Origin: Deminuibacter soli | GTDB taxonomy: Bacteria; Bacteroidota; Bacteroidia; Chitinophagales; Chitinophagaceae | DNA length: 64,000 nt | Assembly (NCBI RefSeq): GCF_003412455.1 | Contig: NZ_QTJU01000004.1 | Coordinates: 310,001-374,000 of the forward strand | Direction of reading: 5' to 3' | Part shown: piece by piece, positions 52,350 to 61,179 of the stretch | Layout: each line of letters opens with the position of its first letter | Numbering within the stretch: the stretch's first letter is position 1 | Position numbers and translations under genes: made by a program | The notes under the pieces: model-generated | The model's input: only the letters and a program-made list of their open reading frames with translations | What the model was told of the DNA's origin: nothing | Database searches by the model: none

Positions 52350-53054
52350 CTATTCCTGCGCATCCGGTAAATGCGTCCGCAGCTTTTGTACATATTCTTT
52401 TATATAGTGTTCCTTCTGTTTGTTCTTGTACTGCATAATAAAACGCGGGTGCTCCAGCGGTATAATCTTTCCGAAATAACCCAGCCTGTTGTTGAGGTGC
52501 AACAAATACTGGTAGTTTTTGCTTAGTCCCATGCAAAAGCAAACATCCGTATCGCAGCCCATATTAATCTGCTCCCGGATGTTCCATTCTATAACAGCTT
52601 GTACGGCCGTGGTCAGCGCCTTACTATCAAAGTAATTGTAATTCTTCTCCTTCCCGTCTTTGTCTTTTACAACAAAGCCCAGCGGGCAAATGGAGCTGAT
52701 ATAAAACCTGGAATAAAATGCATTGATGCCGCCGAATGCGTCAATCATTTCATAAATAAAGGCAGACGATGGTTCATGCAGCATCGGACCGGTATAGGGA
52801 ATGCCGCAACGTTCAGTTAACCGTTTTGGATCGGTGAAAGGTATGCCGGTGGCGCCGGCGCCCAATCGCCCGGGATTTATGCCCAGTATCAGTTTCCGCC
52901 TGTTGTGGTCATGGTAGAATTTATTGTAAAAACCTGCTGCTGTTTTAAAGGTGTCAGCATCTTTAAACGGGTTCAGTACCGCGATATTGTCCGGCAGTGC
53001 AACGTTAAGCGTCAGCTGTTTGTTAAAGTTGTTTACCCGTGTGGCAAAGTTCAT
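52350..53054 (-). CDS. Uracil-DNA glycosylase-like protein (SMUG2/DUF4918 type)
   Basis: About 234 residues from the ATG at 53054 (MNFATRVNNF); a longer frame is probably not used. It carries the glycosylase-superfamily segment LILGINPGRLGAGATGIPF, the DPKRLTERCGIP region and the C-terminal IIPLEHPRFIMQ segment, whose His would be the leaving-group residue. This matches SMUG2-like proteins (formerly DUF4918) of Bacteroidota. A base-excision role on uracil or damaged pyrimidines is expected. It lies alone downstream of a tRNA on the opposite strand. Confidence 0.88.
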   Translation of the reverse strand: MNFATRVNNFNKQLTLNVALPDNIAVLNPFKDADTFKTAAGFYNKFYHDHNRRKLILGINPGRLGAGATGIPFTDPKRLTERCGIPYTGPMLHEPSSAFIYEMIDAFGGINAFYSRFYISSICPLGFVVKDKDGKEKNYNYFDSKALTTAVQAVIEWNIREQINMGCDTDVCFCMGLSKNYQYLLHLNNRLGYFGKIIPLEHPRFIMQYKNKQKEHYIKEYVQKLRTHLPDAQE

Positions 53055-53327
53055 ATGGCCCTGGATCTTGATGAATTTGAAATAAAGAAGGACGGTTACA
53101 GCCTGTAACACTGCCGAAGCTAATAAATACCTTCCTGTGATGCAAGGGTGTAGCGGAAAATAGGGAAGAATGCTTTACGGTTATCTCGATATGACTAATA
53201 CACGATTTTTTAGATCGCAAGGTTAGCAAAAAATAAACCATGCACCAAACCCCCTATAAAAATATAGAGGGTAACCAGGTGCCAGGTCAGGAATGGTATC
53301 ACCTGTACTGCTATTTGTTGTAGCGTA

Positions 53328-53816
53328 TTAACTCCATTCTTTAACCAGCTGGTTGTAAAAACTGTTACTTTCTTCTTTGGCGTTGGGCTGGCCTTTACCG
53401 GTGGTGATTAAGTTATGCAGGCTTTGCTGAATATACCGCGTCCATGCCTCAAAGCAAATGTCAAAGCATTCGTATTGCGGCACCAGTCCCTCGTGTGTAA
53501 AGTGAAGGGTTGTACGGCCATCTTTTTCAGTGATATCAAAATGAATGGTGGTGTTTTGCCATTCGCTCTGGTCACTGATAAAATTGAAATAATTGTGCAA
53601 TACCAGCCACTCCACTTTTTTACCCGGTACAAATTCCGTGATTTTCATTTTGCATACATGCACATCCCGGTAGTGGTAAAGAAAAACTGCATTCAATGTA
53701 TCTGTGCGGCCTTCCACTTCAGCTGACCACCATCCGCGAACATTGTTGATGGCATTGAATACTTCCCGGGGTGTGTGGTTTACGGTAAATGAGGTTTCGA
53801 AATCAGTTGTTGTCAT
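53328..53816 (-). CDS. SRPBCC (AHSA1/START-like) protein
   Basis: A 162-residue START-like protein with the typical N-terminal FTVNHTPREVFNAINNVRGWWS, the mid-domain DITEKDGRTTLHFTHEGLVP and a C-terminal helix with WTRYIQQSLHNLITTG. The fold makes a deep hydrophobic ligand pocket. It is the third gene of a small minus-strand unit (SRPBCC, ArsR, SRPBCC), 32 bp after the ArsR gene, an arrangement repeatedly seen in bacteria. The ligand is unknown. Confidence 0.92.
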   Translation of the reverse strand: MTTTDFETSFTVNHTPREVFNAINNVRGWWSAEVEGRTDTLNAVFLYHYRDVHVCKMKITEFVPGKKVEWLVLHNYFNFISDQSEWQNTTIHFDITEKDGRTTLHFTHEGLVPQYECFDICFEAWTRYIQQSLHNLITTGKGQPNAKEESNSFYNQLVKEWS

Positions 53817-53848
53817 GTCCGATGATTTTTACTTGAATATTACGGGCG

Positions 53849-54175
53849 TTATTTACTGCCCTTTTCCCTGCGCAGCAATGCTTCCAGTTTTACCAGGTTC
53901 GATTGCCAGAATGCATCGAAGAAACCAAGCCATTGCTGCAAATCAGTAAAGCCGTTTTTACTGAGCGTGCAATAGCGCTCCCGCCCGATGTTTTCTATGG
54001 AGATAAACCCTGCGCACTGCAGTATGCTGATGTGTTTTGAAACCGCCGGCCGGCTCATGTTGAAGTTATTGGCCAGTGTATTAATGGACTGGCTTTCCCG
54101 GGCAAGCAGCCGCAATATCTGCCGCCTGCTGGGATCGGCGATTGCCTGGAAAACATCAACAGTCCGCGGGCACAT
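53849..54175 (-). CDS. ArsR-family transcriptional regulator
   Basis: A 108-residue winged-helix regulator. It opens with FQAIADPSRRQILRLLARESQ, has the recognition helix in MSRPAVSKHISILQCAGF, and the wing ENIGRERYCTLS. The ArsR metal-binding CVC motif is absent, so it belongs to the branch paired with SRPBCC proteins. Its start lies 20 bp inside the upstream SRPBCC gene, so translation is coupled. It probably autoregulates the operon. Effector unknown. Confidence 0.92.
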   Translation of the reverse strand: MCPRTVDVFQAIADPSRRQILRLLARESQSINTLANNFNMSRPAVSKHISILQCAGFISIENIGRERYCTLSKNGFTDLQQWLGFFDAFWQSNLVKLEALLRREKGSK

Positions 54176-54608
54176 GTTTTGAGATGTTTAAAAGTGCGTT
54201 TATCTTTTGTATGTTCTTGTACCATCCATCGGTCATGGAATTGTACACAGGCAGGTTTTCCGGTAAGCGGAAGCCGGTTTGCTCAAGCGATAATTCTGTT
54301 CCATTGTCTTTTTTTGTTAACGTCCACACCACAACAGTGTCAAACGTCACATGCTCCCTGTCTGGCCCGCCTTTCCAGGAATAGGAGAGTTTGCTGTACG
54401 GAACAATTTCGAGCACCTTGCAATCAAAAATGCCGTCCAGGTCAAGCTTGGCTATGGGATTAACTTTAAACTGGAATGCGCAGCCCTGTTCGGGCTTAAA
54501 GTCATTCGGCATCAGCCATTGCGCCATTAATGCAGGTGTGGTAAGGTATTCCCAAACCGCTTCGGGTGAGTGGGAAAAGAAAAAGCTGTGTTGGATAGTC
54601 TGTTTCAT
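54156..54608 (-). CDS. SRPBCC (AHSA1-like) protein
   Basis: A 150-residue START-like protein (FFFSHSPEAVWEYLTTPALMAQWLM at the N-terminus, then SYSWKGGPDR and ELSLEQTGFRLP, and the C-terminal DGWYKNIQKINALL helix). It is the first gene of the unit and overlaps the ArsR gene by 20 bp. The downstream second SRPBCC protein is a distant paralogue. The short TAACT/AGTTAC repeats at about 54614-54658, just upstream, could be the ArsR operator (inferred). Confidence 0.92.
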   Translation of the reverse strand: MKQTIQHSFFFSHSPEAVWEYLTTPALMAQWLMPNDFKPEQGCAFQFKVNPIAKLDLDGIFDCKVLEIVPYSKLSYSWKGGPDREHVTFDTVVVWTLTKKDNGTELSLEQTGFRLPENLPVYNSMTDGWYKNIQKINALLNISKHVPADC

Positions 54609-54613
54609 AATGA

Positions 54614-54658
54614 GTAACTTTTTAGTTACCTAAAGCTATGAGTAACTTTTGAGTTACG
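54614..54658. promoter_or_regulatory. Possible operator: repeated AGTTAC/GTAACT motif
   Basis: Just upstream of the SRPBCC/ArsR operon, GAGTAACTTTTTAGTTAC (54611-54628) is followed by the near copy GAGTAACTTTTGAGTTAC (54641-54658). Each is an inverted repeat GTAACT/AGTTAC and the two copies are about 30 bp apart. This is a good candidate for the ArsR binding site. Confidence 0.6.
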
Positions 54659-54773
54659 CAAATAAATTATTTTGTAATGCGTTTTACTGCTTTAAATCCG
54701 TGTTATGTGCAGGTTGCATAATTGTTTCCTGGCGCGAACAGGTAATTTTGCAGTTAAACAAGAAATCGCGAAC

Positions 54774-54986
54774 ATGAACGGACAATACAGGAAAGATATT
54801 TACCCGGGGCTGGAAGTGGCCATTATATTGAAGAAAGACCAGCGTAGTGGCAGGCTCACATATGGCATTGTCAAAGATTTGCTTACCTCTGCCGCTTATC
54901 ATTCACGCGGCATAAAAGTGCGCCTGGAAGACGGGCAGGTGGGCAGGGTTGCAGAAACGGATGTGATTGATCCGGATGGGGAATAA
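54774..54986 (+). CDS. YwbE-family protein (DUF2196)
   Basis: A 70-residue protein from the ATG at 54774. It matches the YwbE family: YPGLEVAIILKKDQRSGRLT, then GIVKDLLTSAAYHSRGIKVRLEDGQ and VGRVAE. The compact beta-rich fold resembles KOW/SH3-like small domains, and the function is unknown. It is monocistronic; a putative terminator lies at 55173. The frame upstream of the ATG is not supported. Confidence 0.9.
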   Translation: MNGQYRKDIYPGLEVAIILKKDQRSGRLTYGIVKDLLTSAAYHSRGIKVRLEDGQVGRVAETDVIDPDGE

Positions 54987-55359
54987 AGAACAAAGCAATG
55001 GGCATGCAGCATACAAATATGACAGCCGTTTCCTGAACCAGATAGTCAAACAGATTGCTCTGCCGGGAAAAGTGAATTGATAGCCTGATTGCAAGCGCTC
55101 TAAAAAAGTAGCCTGGCAGCCGGGTTGTACCCATACATCGGATTTCAGTAAGTTCTTTAAAATTTGTACAAGACCCGGCATGCGCTGGGTTTTTGCGTAT
55201 TATACCAGCTTTGGGAAGTGCTTTTTTTACCTGGAAAAGCGCTAACCGGGTGCATTGCCCGCCTGGGGGGCCAAATTGCCCGTTTCAGGATATTGGCGCT
55301 GGTACGGTTGATTTACGTGCAGCAATTTTGTGTCATCAATAACAACAAAACCAAAATAT
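54987..55359. other. Intergenic gap downstream of ywbE
   Basis: A 373-bp gap. Apart from the hairpin-plus-T terminator at 55173 nothing convincing is seen; no ORF has support. Confidence 0.5.
55173..55194 (+). terminator. Putative intrinsic terminator
   Basis: The stem ACCCGGC (55173-55179) / GCTGGGT (55184-55190), with one G-T pair, is followed by TTTTT. It lies about 190 bp after the YwbE gene. Confidence 0.55.
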
Positions 55360-55755
55360 ATGAAACGCAAAACAGCAACAACAATCTATTGGATCGGAAC
55401 TATTCTTACCTGTATGTGGTTTGGAGCAAGTGGTGTTGGTGAGCTCACCAATAACGAATTTGTCTGGGGCATCACCAGGCTGTTAGGTTATCCTCCGCAT
55501 TTTATTTATATACTTGGGGTAGCTAAACTGGCCGGTATAATCACGCTCCTGATTCCCGGCAAACTGCTGCGTTTAAAAGAGTGGGTATTTGCAGGCATGT
55601 TCTTCGATATTCTTTTTGCATTTTTCTCTAAAATTGCAGTATTGGGATTCCCTGCCACTATTGATGCAATTGTTGCATTTGTAATGGTGGGCGTAACTTA
55701 TGCGATGTTCCGCAAACTGTATCCCGGGCTGCAGGCGCAGACTGCAATAGCGTAA
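55360..55755 (+). CDS. DoxX-like small membrane protein
   Basis: A 131-residue membrane protein from the ATG at 55360, with four predicted segments (about 8-25, 45-65, 72-92, 95-115). It reads as a DoxX-like family protein: TIYWIGTILTCMWFGASG, LLGYPPHFIYILGVAKLAG, KEWVFAGMFFDILFAFFS. Members are small integral membrane proteins of unknown role, sometimes linked to redox or sulfur metabolism. It is convergent with the sigma-54 activator gene. No terminator is clear between them. Confidence 0.88.
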   Translation: MKRKTATTIYWIGTILTCMWFGASGVGELTNNEFVWGITRLLGYPPHFIYILGVAKLAGIITLLIPGKLLRLKEWVFAGMFFDILFAFFSKIAVLGFPATIDAIVAFVMVGVTYAMFRKLYPGLQAQTAIA

Positions 55756-55844
55756 GCGGGTAGCATCATCAATAATACATCAATCAGGTAGTGTTTAGCG
55801 GCGCTGGTGTTTAACCAGGCCGCTAAATATTTTACAGGCACCTG

Positions 55845-57794
55845 CTACTCCCTGAACTCGCGGCGAATGCCGAGCTTCTTCATTTTAGACGCGAGCGTTG
55901 TTGGCGGTACGCCGAGGATTTCAGCAGCCCCACCATTGCCGCGGATGCGGCCATTGCATTTTTTTAGTACAGCGAGGATATGTGATTTTTCGTTTTCTTC
56001 AATTGTTCTGATATGCAGTTCTTCTTTTTCAGCAGGCAGAAATATGTTCCTGGATACAGGTAGTGGAATTTCTTCTATCGAATCGCCTTTGGCCAGCACC
56101 ACGCTTCTTTCAACCAGGTTTTCCAGTTCACGTATATTGCCGGGCCAGTGGTAGGTTAACAGGTTTTTAAGTGCAGCATCGGAAATATAACGTACGTTTT
56201 TGGCTGTTTTGCGGCTGTATGCAGCAATAAAGTGACGGGTAAGTATACCAATGTCTTCAGTGCGCTCACGCAAGGGTGGCAGCTGTATGGGAAACACATT
56301 CAGCCGGTAATATAAGTCCAGCCTGAACCTGCCTTCGGCTACTTCTTTTTCCAGGTTGCGGTTGGTGGCGGTAATAATGCGCAGGTTTACTTTTATGGGC
56401 ACCTTTCCGCCAATGCGGTCAATTTCCCGCTCCTGCAGTACGCGCAATAATTTGGCCTGCATATCCAGCGGCATTTCGCCTATTTCATCCAGGAAAATAG
56501 TGCCGTTGCTGGCCTGCTCAAATTTGCCGGTCCTGCGGTCGAGCGCACCGGTGAAAGCGCCTTTTTCATGACCGAATAATTCAGATTCAATCAGGTTAGG
56601 CGGCAACGCAGCACAGTTTATTTTTACCATTGGGTGGCCGGCCCTGGGCGAAAGGCGGTGGATAATTTCAGCGATGCGTTCCTTGCCTGTACCGCTCTCG
56701 CCCAGTATCAGCACCGAGGTGTCTGAAGCTGCTACCTGGGTAACATCATCAAATACTTTTAACAGCAACGGGCTTGTGCCTACAATGCCGTAAAATCCTT
56801 CTTCTGTGCCGGGTGATGGTATAATGTTCGGTGCCGGTGCAGTTGCAGCATCGCTGCTGTTGTTTTTGTGGCATTGCGTTATCAGGGCAGCTGTTGCCTG
56901 CGCAAGTGATCCCTGCAAACGCTCGCTTAATACCAGGTGTTCCTCATCAAATCCAAAAGGCTGCCTGCTGAAGAAATGAAACTGCAGTAAAGAATGCTGG
57001 CCGTTTGCGGGTTTAACAGGCAGGCTGATATGCGAGTGCATGCCGAAATATTTTGCAACGGCCTGCTTCATCCCGCTGCTGCCGGCAGCTTCAAAATCGT
57101 CGCCGCAATGCAGGGTGATGGCAGTGGAAGTGTTTTCGTTTGCAAACCAGGATTGCATTTCATGCATCTTCAGTTTGGTGATTACCTGGAATTCATTTAC
57201 GCCGATTGACTGGTATTCATTATAACTGATTCTTAAAAAACCGTTGATGCTGTCAGGGCCGTCATCTGTTGTTTTGAGTACAACAAAATCAAAAGGGATC
57301 AGTGGCTGCAGTGCCCGTACAATGTTCAGCAGCCCGTCTTGCAGGCTTAGCTGGCTGCCGCTCATGGCCTTTAACTGTTTTTGAAAAAACAGTTCTTTCC
57401 TGAACAGCGATTCCAGTCCGTGCTCCTGGTGGTACTGTGCAATTTCCATGGTTACCAGCAGGTCTTTTTCCCTGAATGGTTTTACCAGGAAGCCGTAAGG
57501 GTGTGTGGCCTTGGCCTTATTCAATACATCTTCATCGGAATTGGCGGAAAGATAAATGAATGCAATGTTTTCTTCTTTCAGGTACCTGGCAAGGTCAATG
57601 CCTGTTCCCTTGCCGGAGAGAAAGATATCTAACAGCACCAGGCCGGGCTTTTCCTGCCGGATGCTTGCTTTGGCATCTTCAACAGAGCGCGCAATACCAC
57701 TGACGGTATACCCTGCATTCTTCAACATTAAACGCAGGTGGTTGGCTTCCACAAACTGGTCTTCTACAATCAGAATTTTATCACGCAGTGCCAT
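55845..57794 (-). CDS. Sigma-54-dependent response regulator (NtrC-like) with GAF-like domain
   Basis: A 649-residue activator. A receiver (about 5-120; IVEDQ, phospho-Asp D56 in LLDIFLS, Lys in VKPFREK) is followed by a GAF-like middle region (about 135-310). The sigma-54 AAA domain (about 335-570) has Walker A GESGTGKE and the sigma-54-contacting GAFTGA loop in EKGAFTGALDR. A Fis-type HTH (about 605-648; GGAAEILGVPPTTLASKMKKL) ends the protein. It requires sigma-54, so its target promoters need -24/-12 elements. It lies 23 bp after a TPR histidine kinase gene, its probable partner. Confidence 0.95.
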   Translation of the reverse strand: MALRDKILIVEDQFVEANHLRLMLKNAGYTVSGIARSVEDAKASIRQEKPGLVLLDIFLSGKGTGIDLARYLKEENIAFIYLSANSDEDVLNKAKATHPYGFLVKPFREKDLLVTMEIAQYHQEHGLESLFRKELFFQKQLKAMSGSQLSLQDGLLNIVRALQPLIPFDFVVLKTTDDGPDSINGFLRISYNEYQSIGVNEFQVITKLKMHEMQSWFANENTSTAITLHCGDDFEAAGSSGMKQAVAKYFGMHSHISLPVKPANGQHSLLQFHFFSRQPFGFDEEHLVLSERLQGSLAQATAALITQCHKNNSSDAATAPAPNIIPSPGTEEGFYGIVGTSPLLLKVFDDVTQVAASDTSVLILGESGTGKERIAEIIHRLSPRAGHPMVKINCAALPPNLIESELFGHEKGAFTGALDRRTGKFEQASNGTIFLDEIGEMPLDMQAKLLRVLQEREIDRIGGKVPIKVNLRIITATNRNLEKEVAEGRFRLDLYYRLNVFPIQLPPLRERTEDIGILTRHFIAAYSRKTAKNVRYISDAALKNLLTYHWPGNIRELENLVERSVVLAKGDSIEEIPLPVSRNIFLPAEKEELHIRTIEENEKSHILAVLKKCNGRIRGNGGAAEILGVPPTTLASKMKKLGIRREFRE

Positions 57795-57817
57795 AAATGC
57801 TTTACTTGTTTATTTGA

Positions 57818-60067
57818 TTAGCTTACCCGGGATGCCGGTTCAGGCAGGTTGAACAACAATTCAACCTGAACACCGTTGTTGCTGTATATTTTTAATGTTC
57901 CGCCTATATCTTCTGTAAGTCCCTGCATCAGCGTAATGCCCAGTGATGAGTTTTGCTGCAGGTTAAATGCCGGCGGTAATCCCATGCCGTCATCTTTTAT
58001 CACCAGGCTGTAACGCGTGTTGCTTAACTGCTTTAAACTGATCTTTATTTCACCCGGCCGGTCATCACGGAACGCGTATTTAATGGCATTGGTGATGGCT
58101 TCATTCAGTATTAAACCCAGGGGAACCGAATGGGACAGGGGCAGTTCCAGCTTCGCTATATCAAGCGTAAAATGTACCGGGTTTTTCTTATGGAAAGCGC
58201 TTTTCAGGTACTCTGTCAGCTCCAGTATATACGAGGGCATGTCAATGGTGGTAAGGTCTTCTTTCTGGTACAGCTTCTGGTGTATCAGCGACATGGCCTG
58301 TACACGGTTCTGGCTTTCGTTGATGGCATCAAGCGCTTCCTGCCCTTTGATAAATTCTGTTTGACTGGCAAGCAGCCCTACTACCATGTGCAGGTTGTTT
58401 TTTACGCGGTGATGAATTTCCTTTACCAGCCAGTCTTTTTCCTTTACCAGGTTTTCGAGGGATTTGTTCTTTAAATCAATTTCTTTCTGGTGCGCCTGCA
58501 ATGCACTGTTTGTTTTTTGTTTGAGCTGGTATGCATGGTATAAAAGTGAAATAACGATCAACAGCAAAATTACACCACCCATGGTAATGTTTTTAATAAT
58601 GTTGGTTTGCCGCAGGTTGTTTTGCTGAAACTCGGTTTCCTTTTTCAGCAGCTGTATGTCTTTGTCTTTCTTCTCCGTTTCATACACAATACCCATCTGG
58701 GTAATCTGCCTGCTTTTGGCTTCATTAAACAGGGAATCTTTTACCTCCTGCGAACGCTGAAAATTGCCGATCGCAGAAAAGTAATTGCCTGTAGCACTGT
58801 CTATCCTGAATTTCACCATGTGGTAGTCTTCTGTGTAAGCCGCAATCTGCATCTTGTTGCAGAATATTTTATACAAAGCCGTATAATCTGCTGCCTTGGT
58901 AAGGTTGCCCGTTTGAATATAGCAATTAATCAGCGTTGTATAGGCACTCTGTATTACCCGGAAATCGGCTACCCCGTTTTTTAATTCCTGTTCCAGCTGT
59001 GCGCAGTAGGCAATGGCTTTGTCAAACAGCTGCAACCGCTGGCAAATAGTAATCATCAGTATCGCGATAGATGGCTTATACTTTGTTTCTATTTCGGGGT
59101 ACTTCCTGGTCATGGTGAAAACAAAACGCCTTGCTTTATCATATTCTGCAGAATTGATGAACAGGCCGGTAATGTTGTAGGTGAGCTCAAATATCTCATC
59201 CGGATCGTTGCGCCTGATAGCAATATCGAGCGAGCGATGGAAATAGAAAGCTGCATGGTTAAGGTCGTTCAGTTCTTTATACACCAGTCCCAGCCTGTTG
59301 TACACGGCACACAGGGTGCTGTTGGTGGTATCGCCTGAATCTTCCATTGTTTTTACTGCCATAAGGCCGTATTGTACCGCTTCTTTATAATCGCCAAGCA
59401 TGCTGTACACGTTTCCTAAAAGACTGTACAGGCCATGTATGGCTGTTGTGTTGGTAAGCTGGTACAGGGTGAGTGATTTTTTCAGCATAGCCAGTGCTGC
59501 GCCGGGGTTGCCTTCCAGCTGCAGCAGGTCGCCGATTTCTTCATAACACTGTGCTTCTCTTTTATTGTTGCCTGCCGAATGAAACAGTGCGGCAGCTTTT
59601 TCAAGCAATGTAATACGTTGGGGGTAAGGCATGCCGGTAAGTGAGCTGTTCGACCACAGCATTACATAGGCTTCGCCGGTCTCGTCCGGGTTGTTGAGTG
59701 GTTCAAACAAGTGAACGGCGCTGTCTGCATAACGTTTACCGGTGATGTAGTCACGTTGCAATTGTTTAACAAACGAGAGCTGCAGGTAAGCCTCTGCCAG
59801 TTTTTTGCGATCTGCTGTTTTCGCGGCGATCAGCAAAGCCTGCTGCCCGTAAAGCAAAGCCTTTTGTACGGCTGCCGTATCGGGGTATTGGGCAGAATAC
59901 CAGTGGCTGGCTTTCAGCAGTACGGTTATTTTCTCACTGCCGTCTTTTACCTGGCGCTGGGTTGTGATGGTTTTATTCAACTGCGCTTCATCCGCAAATT
60001 CCCGCTGGGCCAGGCAGGGTATGGCCAGCAGGAACAGGAACGCCAGGGCAGTTAGTTTTTCGCTCAT
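57818..60067 (-). CDS. TPR-containing sensor histidine kinase (HisKA_2 type)
   Basis: A 749-residue protein with a signal segment (about 5-20), a periplasmic TPR array (about 60-460; repeats such as YAEAYLQLSFVKQLQ and VYNRLGLVYKELNDLNHA), one membrane segment (about 500-520), and a HisKA_2/HWE-like transmitter. There the phospho-His is in EIHHRVKNNLHMVVGLL, followed by the N-box EAITNAIKYAF and the DDGMGLPP G1 box. The kinase probably senses a periplasmic protein or peptide through TPR helices. HisKA_2 kinases usually pair with LytTR or other regulators; pairing with a sigma-54 activator is noteworthy. It is transcribed first, with the regulator 23 bp later. Confidence 0.93.
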   Translation of the reverse strand: MSEKLTALAFLFLLAIPCLAQREFADEAQLNKTITTQRQVKDGSEKITVLLKASHWYSAQYPDTAAVQKALLYGQQALLIAAKTADRKKLAEAYLQLSFVKQLQRDYITGKRYADSAVHLFEPLNNPDETGEAYVMLWSNSSLTGMPYPQRITLLEKAAALFHSAGNNKREAQCYEEIGDLLQLEGNPGAALAMLKKSLTLYQLTNTTAIHGLYSLLGNVYSMLGDYKEAVQYGLMAVKTMEDSGDTTNSTLCAVYNRLGLVYKELNDLNHAAFYFHRSLDIAIRRNDPDEIFELTYNITGLFINSAEYDKARRFVFTMTRKYPEIETKYKPSIAILMITICQRLQLFDKAIAYCAQLEQELKNGVADFRVIQSAYTTLINCYIQTGNLTKAADYTALYKIFCNKMQIAAYTEDYHMVKFRIDSATGNYFSAIGNFQRSQEVKDSLFNEAKSRQITQMGIVYETEKKDKDIQLLKKETEFQQNNLRQTNIIKNITMGGVILLLIVISLLYHAYQLKQKTNSALQAHQKEIDLKNKSLENLVKEKDWLVKEIHHRVKNNLHMVVGLLASQTEFIKGQEALDAINESQNRVQAMSLIHQKLYQKEDLTTIDMPSYILELTEYLKSAFHKKNPVHFTLDIAKLELPLSHSVPLGLILNEAITNAIKYAFRDDRPGEIKISLKQLSNTRYSLVIKDDGMGLPPAFNLQQNSSLGITLMQGLTEDIGGTLKIYSNNGVQVELLFNLPEPASRVS

Positions 60068-60382
60068 AGCATTGTTTTTAGGGAGATGTTACCAGCAATT
60101 GTGCCACGGCACCTTGCGGCAGGTTGCATGGCGTTTAAAGTACGGTTTTGAATTGATTTATTATGGATTACGCCGGAAATTCCTGTATGTGTTGCTGCTG
60201 CCCATACCCCGCAGCAGTAATACGGCGCGCCGGCCAACGAAATCAAGTTGCAGCTTTTCGTCGTACAACGAAATACAGTTGTGCGGCCACTGCAGAATAT
60301 CTTGCTTATTGCACGCAGAATCAATTGTTTAAGTTGTTGGAATGGCATTGGGTGCAGTTCCGGCACTGCAAAACGATTCTGT
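60068..60382. other. Divergent intergenic region (315 bp)
   Basis: Promoters for the TPR kinase (minus) and the alpha/beta hydrolase (plus) should lie here. A GTGCC-AC-GGCAC inverted repeat is at 60101-60112. No sigma-54 -24/-12 match at correct spacing and no gene is seen. Confidence 0.45.
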
Positions 60383-61174
60383 ATGATGTACAACGATTCA
60401 AAGAACATTCTTTTCATTACCGGCGCCTTTATCAGTAACAGTTGCTGGGATGAATGGAAGGTGTTTTTTGAAAAAAAGGGATACACCACGCATGCGCCCG
60501 CCTGGCCTTACAAAGATGCACCGGCAGAAGTATTGAGGGCGCGTCATCCTGACGCAGAGGTGGCGTCTGTACGGCTTCACCAGCTGGTCGCTTATTATGA
60601 GCATATCATTCGTTCCATGCCGCGTAAACCTGTTCTTGTGGGGCATTCCATCGGCGGTTTAATTGCCCAGCTGCTGTTGCAGAAAGAGATGGCTACTGCA
60701 GCCGTTGCCATTCATTCAGTGCCGCCCAGGGGAATTTTCACCTTCAAACCATCGTTCCTGATTGCAGGCTGGGGGCCTTTGGGTTTTTTCACTTCTACCC
60801 GAAAAACTTTTATGATGAGTTTCAGGCAGTGGCAGTATGGCTTTACCAACGGCATGCCCGAAGCATGGCAGGAGAAGGGCTACTGCTGGGCTATCCCGGA
60901 ATCAAAACTGGTGGTGAGAGATACGGTCTCAGCTGCCGCCACGGTTGATTTTCACAAACCGCATGCACCCCTGCTGCTGATTGCAGGGTCGGCAGACAGG
61001 AGTATTCCCGCTTCACTTAATTATGCCAACTACCAAAAATATACCGATAAAAATTCGGTGACCGATTATAAAGAGTTTGAAGGCCGCAACCATTTTGTAC
61101 TGGGCCAGCCCGGATGGCAGGAAGTGGCCATGCAGGTAATGAGCTGGATAGAAAACAACAAAACTGAAAACTAA
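60383..61174 (+). CDS. Alpha/beta hydrolase
   Basis: About 263 residues from one of two adjacent ATGs at 60383/60386; the upstream frame is not supported. It has an alpha/beta-hydrolase fold: FITGAFISNSCWDEW (oxyanion strand region), the nucleophile Ser in LVGHSIGGLIAQ, an Asp in AGSADRSIPASL, and the His in EGRNHFVLG. There is no signal peptide. It is 5 bp before a second hydrolase of epoxide-hydrolase type and cotranscribed with it. Esterase or lipase-like activity is likely; the substrate is unknown. Confidence 0.9.
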   Translation: MMYNDSKNILFITGAFISNSCWDEWKVFFEKKGYTTHAPAWPYKDAPAEVLRARHPDAEVASVRLHQLVAYYEHIIRSMPRKPVLVGHSIGGLIAQLLLQKEMATAAVAIHSVPPRGIFTFKPSFLIAGWGPLGFFTSTRKTFMMSFRQWQYGFTNGMPEAWQEKGYCWAIPESKLVVRDTVSAAATVDFHKPHAPLLLIAGSADRSIPASLNYANYQKYTDKNSVTDYKEFEGRNHFVLGQPGWQEVAMQVMSWIENNKTEN

Positions 61175-61179
61175 GTCTT

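Noticed and set aside
60068-60382. Sigma-54 promoter upstream of the TPR kinase or hydrolase
   Set aside because: TGGCAC and TTGC words occur (around 60101-60115) but not with the required 10-base GG-to-GC spacing on either strand.
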